Source: an uncultured Clostridium sp.
GTDB taxonomy: Bacteria > Bacillota > Clostridia > Clostridiales > Clostridiaceae
Length of the DNA: 11,086 nt
Direction: 5' to 3'
NCBI GenBank assembly: GCA_934777095.1
Contig: CAKVNP010000037.1
Location: 1-11,086 of the forward strand
Positions within the stretch are counted from its first letter, which is position 1. Every line of letters begins with the position of its first letter. Shown one piece after another: positions 7,483 to 11,086 of the stretch. Position numbers and translations under genes: made by a program. The notes under the pieces are model-generated. The model saw only the letters and a program-made list of their open reading frames with translations. It made no database searches and had not been told where the DNA came from.

Positions 7483-8391
7483 TTGGCATTTATTATAATT
7501 GATTTGGAATTTAATAATTTATGTGGAATACATAAAAGTTATCCTAATATTTATAATGAAATTCCTAAGTTGAAAGATCTTGAATTGGTAAATGAAATTA
7601 TTGAAATTGGTGCAATTAAAGTAGATATGTATATGAAGCCAATGGAGAAGTTAAGAGTATTCATTAAACCTTCTGTAATTCCTGTTATTAATCCTAAGAT
7701 ATTGGACATTACTAATATCAGCAAGGAGCAGTTAGCAAATGGTGTATCTTTTAAGGAAGGAATGGATAAGCTTAAGGAAATGATTGAGCCAGGTGATATT
7801 ATATGTTCATGGGCAAAGGATGATATAGCTGAAATAATTAGAAATGCTAATCATCATGGATATAATGATTTAAGCTGGATAGAAAGATACCTAGACCTGC
7901 AAGAATATGCCACTAAAATATTAGGTCATAAAAATATATTAAGCTTAAAAAATGCATTGCAGTATTTAAAGATAAAAGTGGATGAAAATACCCTTCATGA
8001 TGCTTTAAATGATGCAACATATACTTCATATGTTTTTAAAAACATATATAATAGCAGAGCGATAAAAAATTATATAGTTAAAGATATATTTAAGATGCCA
8101 GCGTTAGAAGTTAAATCATTAGAAGAGGTAAAGATTGATTTTGATAAAGTTACTCAAAAATGTCCTAAGTGCAATAGAGATTTAGAAGTTCAATATGAGT
8201 TTACTATTCTTGGGTGGAGATTTGTATCACTTACTACTTGTCCTAAATGTAAGAGCAGGATTTTAGATGAATTAATAGTTAAAAAGAGCTTAAGCGGAGA
8301 ATTAATATATAAGCAGGTTTATACTAATATAGATGAAATAGATTTCTTAAGGTATGAAAATAGGTTAAAGCGAAAATTATCAAATGTATAG
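7483..8391 (+). CDS. DEDDh 3'-5' exonuclease with C-terminal zinc ribbon
   Basis: This 302-residue protein shows the DnaQ-like exonuclease motifs: ExoI IIDLEF (Asp7, Glu9), ExoII within WAKDD (Asp113 or Asp114), and ExoIII HDALNDA (His172, Asp177), which makes it the DEDDh class. The start is the TTG at 7483: ExoI begins at residue 7, no in-frame ATG precedes it, and a G-rich Shine-Dalgarno (GGGGGGAG, 7471-7478) sits just upstream. After the exonuclease domain (about 1-195), CPKC (Cys227, Cys230) and CPKC (Cys253, Cys256) form a likely zinc ribbon. The substrate could be RNA or DNA; the family includes KapD/ERI-like and polymerase III epsilon-like enzymes, and the sequence alone does not decide. 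It follows the MutS-like gene by 77 bases that contain a candidate promoter. Confidence 0.85.
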   Translation: MAFIIIDLEFNNLCGIHKSYPNIYNEIPKLKDLELVNEIIEIGAIKVDMYMKPMEKLRVFIKPSVIPVINPKILDITNISKEQLANGVSFKEGMDKLKEMIEPGDIICSWAKDDIAEIIRNANHHGYNDLSWIERYLDLQEYATKILGHKNILSLKNALQYLKIKVDENTLHDALNDATYTSYVFKNIYNSRAIKNYIVKDIFKMPALEVKSLEEVKIDFDKVTQKCPKCNRDLEVQYEFTILGWRFVSLTTCPKCKSRILDELIVKKSLSGELIYKQVYTNIDEIDFLRYENRLKRKLSNV

Positions 8392-8416
8392 ATTTACATT
8401 TGAAAGTTTGATAATT
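8375..8416. repeat. Inverted repeat over the exonuclease stop codon and next promoter
   Basis: AATTATCAAA (8375-8384) and TTTGATAATT (8407-8416) form a perfect 10-base inverted repeat around a 22-base centre. A competing 8-base pair, CAAATGTA (8381-8388) with TACATTTG (8395-8402), overlaps it. No T-tract follows, so it is not a good intrinsic terminator. It covers the -35 box at 8400-8405 and could be an operator or an mRNA 3'-end structure. Confidence 0.55.
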
Positions 8417-8428
8417 AGACTATATAAT
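8400..8428 (+). promoter_or_regulatory. Sigma-A promoter of the CBS-domain gene
   Basis: TTGAAA (8400-8405), a 17-base spacer and a perfect TATAAT (8423-8428) make the best promoter in the window. The transcript would start near 8435, with a leader of about 50 bases. The inverted repeat at 8375-8416 overlaps the -35. Confidence 0.7.
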
Positions 8429-8486
8429 AAAGTCATAAAGTATTATATTAGCTTTATAATTAAATAATGATAAGAAAGGTAAAATT

Positions 8487-8906
8487 ATGAATATTGCATT
8501 TCTATTAACACCTAAAAACGAAGTAATATACGAGTATTTAGATGTAACTATGAGGCAAGTAATAGAAAAAATGGAGCATCATGGTTATACTGCTATACCG
8601 TTAATCGATAAGAGTGGAAGATATGTAGGAACTCTTACAGAAGGTGATTTGCTATGGAAATTAAAGAACACACCAGACTTAACATTTAAGAATACTGAAT
8701 GTGTAAAAGTAAGCGAAATACCAAGAAGGATTAAACATAAATCTGTATCTATTAATGCAGATGTTGAAAGTATTATTAACCTAGCTACTACACAAAATTT
8801 TGTACCGGTAGTAGATGATGAGGGAATATTTATTGGAATAATTAAGAGGAGTGACATAATTAATTATTGTCATAATTTAATTAGAAAGAACGTTGTGCTA
8901 AATTAA
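8487..8906 (+). CDS. Two-CBS-domain protein
   Basis: This 139-residue protein consists of a CBS pair, about 8-65 (with GYTAIPLIDKSGRYVGTLTE) and 76-136 (NFVPVVDDEGIFIGIIKRSD). Stand-alone CBS pairs usually bind adenine nucleotides and sense energy state; some Firmicute examples such as DarB/CbpB bind c-di-AMP. No effector domain is fused, so it probably acts by binding a partner protein. The ligand is not predictable from sequence. AAGAAAGG lies 8 bases before the ATG, and a strong sigma-A promoter lies upstream. The S1 gene starts 59 bases downstream with no terminator between, so co-transcription is possible. Confidence 0.85.
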   Translation: MNIAFLLTPKNEVIYEYLDVTMRQVIEKMEHHGYTAIPLIDKSGRYVGTLTEGDLLWKLKNTPDLTFKNTECVKVSEIPRRIKHKSVSINADVESIINLATTQNFVPVVDDEGIFIGIIKRSDIINYCHNLIRKNVVLN

Positions 8907-8965
8907 TATAGAATAAGTTATTGAAAAGAATATAATTAACAAAAGTTTTATGAGGAGTGAATACT

Positions 8966-10114
8966 ATGTCAATGGAAACAACAGGAAATTCAATGGAAGA
9001 ATTATTAAAAGAATTTGATGTAAAAAGAATTAATACAGGGGATATATTAAAAGGAACTGTTATTGATGTAAATGAAAGTGAAGTTAGTGTTAATATTAAC
9101 TATGCATTTGATGGATTAATTTCAAGGGAAGAATTAACAAATAATGATGCATCACCTATGGATGTTGTTAAACCAGGAGATGTAATAGATGTTTATGTTC
9201 TTTCTCCAAATGATGGTGAAGGATATGTAGCGCTTTCAAGAGTTAAAGCACTTCAAATAACTGAAAAAGAAGATTTAGAAAAAGCTTTTAAAAATAATGA
9301 AAATATTAAAGTTGTTGTTAAAGAAGAAATAAAAGGTGGATTAGCAGCTTATTATGGATCAATAAGAGTGTTTATCCCAGCTTCTCAGGCAGCAAGAGAA
9401 AGAATCGAATTAAAAACATTATTAAATAAGGAAATAGAAGTTAAGCTTATTGAACTTGACTTAAGAAATAGAAAAGTAGTTGCATCTAGAAGAGTTTTAG
9501 AAGAAGCAGCTTACCAAGTTGAAAAGAAAGAACTTTGGAAATCAGTAAAAGCTGGTGAAAAAAGAGAAGGTGTAGTTAAGAAGATTATCAAAGTAGGTGC
9601 TATTGTTGATATTGGAGGAATTACTGGTTTAGTTCATATCAGCGATTTAGCTTGGGGAAAAGTTAAAAGAGTTGAAGATGTTGTTAATGTTGGGGATAAA
9701 GTTACCGTATTTGTGGGTAATGTAGATACGGAAAATGAAAAGGTATCTTTAATATTAAAGGACGTAAACAATGAACCATGGAAGCTTAATGAAGGAAGCT
9801 TAAAGGTTGGCAATGTATTAGAAGGAAAAGTTGCTAAGCTTTTAGGATTTGGAGCGTTTGTTGAATTATTCCCAGGAGTTGAGGGATTAGTTCACATAAA
9901 TGAAATTACAGATGAAAATATCACAAAACCTTCAGAAGCATTAGAAGTTGGTCAAATAGTTAAAGTTAAGATATTAGATGTTAATTTAGCAGAAAAGAAA
10001 TTATCATTAAGTATTAAAGATGCAGTAGAAAAATCAACAGAATACTTACAATACAATGATAATAGTGATGAAGAAACTTTAGGAGACATCTTCGGATCAT
10101 TATTTTCTAAATAA
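8966..10114 (+). CDS. rpsA: S1-domain RNA-binding protein (ribosomal protein S1-like)
   Basis: This 382-residue protein has four S1 (OB-fold) repeats at about residues 24-93, 112-175, 197-264 and 282-350. The last two are the most canonical, with GLVHISDLAW and GFGAFVELFPGVEGLVHINE. E. coli S1 has six repeats; Firmicutes carry shorter versions (B. subtilis YpfD type) whose role on the ribosome is less certain. It should bind mRNA and assist translation or RNA stability. In some clostridia this gene is fused to ispH; here it is separate. The ATG at 8966 is chosen over an in-frame GTG at 8957 because the GTG lies inside the ribosome binding site (AGGAG, 8953-8957). An isolated TATAAT at 8931-8936 without a good -35 might provide its own weak promoter. 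The gene ends at a strong terminator. Confidence 0.92.
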   Translation: MSMETTGNSMEELLKEFDVKRINTGDILKGTVIDVNESEVSVNINYAFDGLISREELTNNDASPMDVVKPGDVIDVYVLSPNDGEGYVALSRVKALQITEKEDLEKAFKNNENIKVVVKEEIKGGLAAYYGSIRVFIPASQAARERIELKTLLNKEIEVKLIELDLRNRKVVASRRVLEEAAYQVEKKELWKSVKAGEKREGVVKKIIKVGAIVDIGGITGLVHISDLAWGKVKRVEDVVNVGDKVTVFVGNVDTENEKVSLILKDVNNEPWKLNEGSLKVGNVLEGKVAKLLGFGAFVELFPGVEGLVHINEITDENITKPSEALEVGQIVKVKILDVNLAEKKLSLSIKDAVEKSTEYLQYNDNSDEETLGDIFGSLFSK

Positions 10115-10127
10115 TCATTATAGCTAG

Positions 10128-10167
10128 AAATAAGAATTCCTTATAGTAGGAATTCTTATTTTTATTT
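10128..10167 (+). terminator. Intrinsic terminator after the S1 gene
   Basis: A perfect 12-base stem, AATAAGAATTCC (10129-10140) with GGAATTCTTATT (10149-10160), and an 8-base loop is followed by TTTATTTTTATT. It starts 14 bases past the S1 stop codon. Confidence 0.92.
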
Positions 10168-10239
10168 TTATTGGAAATAAATCGTAAAACATTTTTATAC
10201 TAGGTATGATATAAGTGGGGAAAATATGAAATTTATTGA

Positions 10240-10356
10240 TTAGATTATAGCTTAGATAATCCACAGCAAGGAATTAATTGCAGGACAAAGGGTAAAATAT
10301 TAAATGAAATGTGTCTGGCATTAGGTATTTATGCTAGAAGAGTATCAATAGTTTAA
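10240..10356 (+). pseudogene. Remnant of a transglutaminase-like protein gene
   Basis: One frame is open for 38 codons and reads DYSLDNPQQGINCR, then TKGKILNEMCLALGIYARRV, then SIV and a stop. The block NCR...LNExxLALGIxAR resembles the catalytic-Cys region of bacterial transglutaminase-like (TgpA/papain-like fold) domains. There is no start codon in this frame, and an in-frame TGA lies just before it at 10237. A separate ATG with a GTGGGG Shine-Dalgarno at 10226 opens a six-codon frame in another phase, as if a gene start had been joined to an internal piece by deletion. No other part of such a domain (His, Asp) is visible. The family call rests on a short stretch. Confidence 0.45.
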
Positions 10357-10360
10357 AATA

Positions 10361-10390
10361 ATTATAAATTATGAATTATGAATGATGAAT
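10361..10390. repeat. AT-rich short direct repeats (AATTATGAAT units)
   Basis: Overlapping copies of AATTATGAAT-like units (ATTATAAATT, ATGAATTATG, AATGATGAAT) run in tandem with variations. Such runs are common between genes in AT-rich clostridia. They sit just before a terminator-like hairpin. Confidence 0.5.
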
Positions 10391-10397
10391 TGTGGTG

Positions 10398-10421
10398 GAA
10401 ACTCCTTAGGGAGTTTCTTTA
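10398..10421 (+). terminator. Terminator-like hairpin 1
   Basis: GAAACTCC (10398-10405) pairs perfectly with GGAGTTTC (10410-10417) around TTAG, followed by only TTTA. With no gene directly upstream, it may be the end of the degraded gene at 10240 or part of the repeat cluster. Confidence 0.5.
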
Positions 10422-10468
10422 TAATTGAAAGTTAAAAATTAAAAATGAGGCTGTGGATTTAAATAATC

Positions 10469-10489
10469 AAAACTCAGTATGAGTTTTTT
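10469..10489 (+). terminator. Terminator-like hairpin 2, leading repeat copy A
   Basis: AAAACTC (10469-10475), loop AGTAT, GAGTTTT (10481-10487) and further Ts. It stands 13 bases before the left end of the first palindromic element. The same arrangement recurs before copy B, so hairpin and element seem to have been duplicated together. Confidence 0.5.
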
Positions 10490-10502
10490 CCTTTAGCTAT
10501 CA

Positions 10503-10689
10503 AGAAAGGGTGTAGTTAGCGTAGAAACTATGTGAATAAACTTTAGAATTTAATATTTGGCGTGGTATATTGAGCGTTAAGAAAGCGAATTGTCTGAGCG
10601 ATAGCGAGTTTTTCACCCTTAGCACTATCTATTTAGATATAAATTATATAACTAAAAATCTATTCTAAATAATGTATATTATTTATTCG
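10503..10689. mobile_element. MITE-like palindromic element, copy A (decayed right end)
   Basis: It begins AGAAAGGGTGTAGTTAGC, matching the ends of copy B. It then follows copy B through GAATTTAAT, GCGTTAAGAAAG, the central hairpin (GAGCGATAGCGAG) and TTAGCAC to GATATAAATT at about 10645. Beyond that the expected terminal inverted repeat is not recognisable, so the right boundary is approximate. It has no coding capacity. Over 10471-10522 versus 10691-10742, the start of the unit and its flanking hairpin, I count 45 of 52 bases identical between copies. Confidence 0.6.
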
Positions 10690-10709
10690 AAACTCTGAAA
10701 GAGTTTTTT
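10690..10709 (+). terminator. Terminator-like hairpin 3, leading repeat copy B
   Basis: AAACTC (10690-10695), loop TGAAA, GAGTTT (10701-10706) and three more Ts. It is homologous to hairpin 2, 220 bases upstream, with base changes confined to the loop. Confidence 0.5.
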
Positions 10710-10722
10710 CATTTAGATATGA

Positions 10723-10917
10723 AGAAAGGGCGTAGTTAGCGTAAAAGCTATACGAATGAATGAGTAGAATTTAATCTCTAGCATGGAGGTAAGTGCGTTA
10801 AGAAAGTGGTGTTGTTTGAACGTAGTGAGTTCATCACTTTTAGCACTTTGCTCCTAAGCTAGGGATATAAATTCTTCATGAAATGAGTTAAGCTTTGTAG
10901 CTAACTACACCCTTTCT
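10723..10917. mobile_element. MITE-like palindromic element, copy B, overlapping the pyk 3' end
   Basis: This 195-base unit is an imperfect palindrome along its whole length. The left end AGAAAGGGCGTAGTTAGC matches the reverse complement of the right end (AGAAAGGGTGTAGTTAGC) at 17 of 18 bases. Further in, AGAATTTA..CTAGC, AAGTGC, AAAGTG and GAAC pair with their counterparts, and the centre GAACGTAGTGAGTTC closes the hairpin. There is no ORF, which fits a non-autonomous miniature inverted-repeat element or a large intergenic palindrome family. I found no clear target-site duplication. Its right end lies inside pyruvate kinase coding sequence. Confidence 0.65.
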
Positions 10918-11086
10918 ATTTTAAGCATGTTAGTTCCGCCTGAGTGGGTTGTAGGCAGACCAGCTGCAATAATTATATTATCACCATCATTAGCACATGA
11001 TAACTGTTTGGCAACTTTTTTTGCTTCGCTTATTATTTCATCAGTAGTGGCAAAAAAGTTACAAATTAAAGTGGTAACTCCAGAGT
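10905..11086 (-). CDS. pyk: Pyruvate kinase, C-terminal part (gene continues past the window)
   Basis: The 59 visible residues run from SGVTTLICNFFATTDEII to a Gly-rich end, AAGLPTTHSGGTNMLKIERV. This matches the C-terminal (allosteric) domain of pyruvate kinase, which ends in a GxPxxxSGxTNxxKI block. The enzyme converts phosphoenolpyruvate and ADP to pyruvate and ATP in glycolysis. The protein stops directly after this block, so it is the short form without the extra C-terminal PEP-utiliser-like domain found in bacilli. The last codons (GAA AGG GTG) and the TAG stop fall in the terminal inverted repeat of the neighbouring palindromic element. No conventional terminator follows on this strand; the element's long hairpin may serve instead. 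Confidence 0.9.
   Translation of the reverse strand, partial: SGVTTLICNFFATTDEIISEAKKVAKQLSCANDGDNIIIAAGLPTTHSGGTNMLKIERV

Larger units (their letters stand above)
10115..10904. other. Long non-coding region between convergent genes
   Basis: No intact gene is seen in this stretch of about 790 bases. It holds, in order, the S1 terminator, a short degraded coding remnant, AT-rich short repeats, three hairpins built on AAACTC/GAGTTT, and two copies of a palindromic MITE-like element. It looks like an accumulation site for small repeats between S1 and pyk, where insertion would do little harm. Confidence 0.75.

Noticed and set aside
8585..8857. Minus-strand open frame within the CBS gene
   Set aside because: It is antisense to a clear two-CBS-domain protein and shows no recognisable domain.
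8957..8965. GTG at 8957 as the start of the S1 protein
   Set aside because: The GTG overlaps the Shine-Dalgarno itself; the ATG at 8966 has correct spacing.
10818..10832. GAAC...GTTC in the centre of palindrome copy B as a second LexA box
   Set aside because: The half sites are 7 bases apart instead of 4, and they form the loop-closing stem of the palindrome, not a promoter operator.
10361..10917. CRISPR array
   Set aside because: There are only two long, diverged palindromic repeats and irregular AT-rich units; no regular short repeats with spacers and no cas genes.

Overview
The window looks like a chromosomal segment of a low-GC, spore-forming clostridium (Clostridium sensu stricto or a close relative). 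The base composition is strongly AT-rich, ribosome binding sites are strong AGGAGG-type, an alpha/beta-type small acid-soluble spore protein (SASP) is present, and the proteins read as clostridial in type. No rRNA, tRNA, CRISPR array, phage gene or transposase was seen.

Left part (1-1700). A secreted cysteine phosphatase of the PTP-like phytase family lies on the minus strand. It is divergent from a small unknown membrane protein and a SASP gene. After the SASP there is a strong Shine-Dalgarno followed by only 8-13 codons, then a clear intrinsic terminator.

Central part (1712-8391). A perfect GAAC-N4-GTTC palindrome of LexA (SOS) box type sits just downstream of a candidate -10 box. It precedes an SbcD/YhaO-like metallophosphoesterase nuclease gene, which overlaps by 11 bases an SbcC/YhaN-like ATPase gene. 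The ATPase has two central membrane segments and no visible zinc hook. Next comes a MutS-family ATPase with four predicted membrane segments, then a DEDDh 3'-5' exonuclease with a C-terminal zinc ribbon. Together these read as a damage-inducible nucleic-acid-processing module, two of whose ATPases appear to be tethered to the membrane. This is the most interesting functional block in the window. The SbcD/SbcC-like pair resembles B. subtilis yhaO-yhaN; the added membrane MutS paralogue and DEDDh exonuclease are less familiar.

Right part (8392-10168). A good sigma-A promoter, overlapped at its -35 box by an inverted repeat, drives a two-CBS-domain protein. A four-domain S1 RNA-binding protein (annotated as ribosomal protein S1 in many clostridia) follows and ends at a strong terminator.

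Far right (10169-11086). About 800 bases of non-coding DNA lie between the convergent S1 and pyruvate kinase genes. They hold a 38-codon remnant that looks like a transglutaminase-type protein, short AT-rich repeats, three related terminator-like hairpins and two copies of a roughly 190-220 bp palindromic, MITE-like element. The right terminal inverted repeat of the second copy runs into the 3' end of pyk and supplies its last codons and stop.
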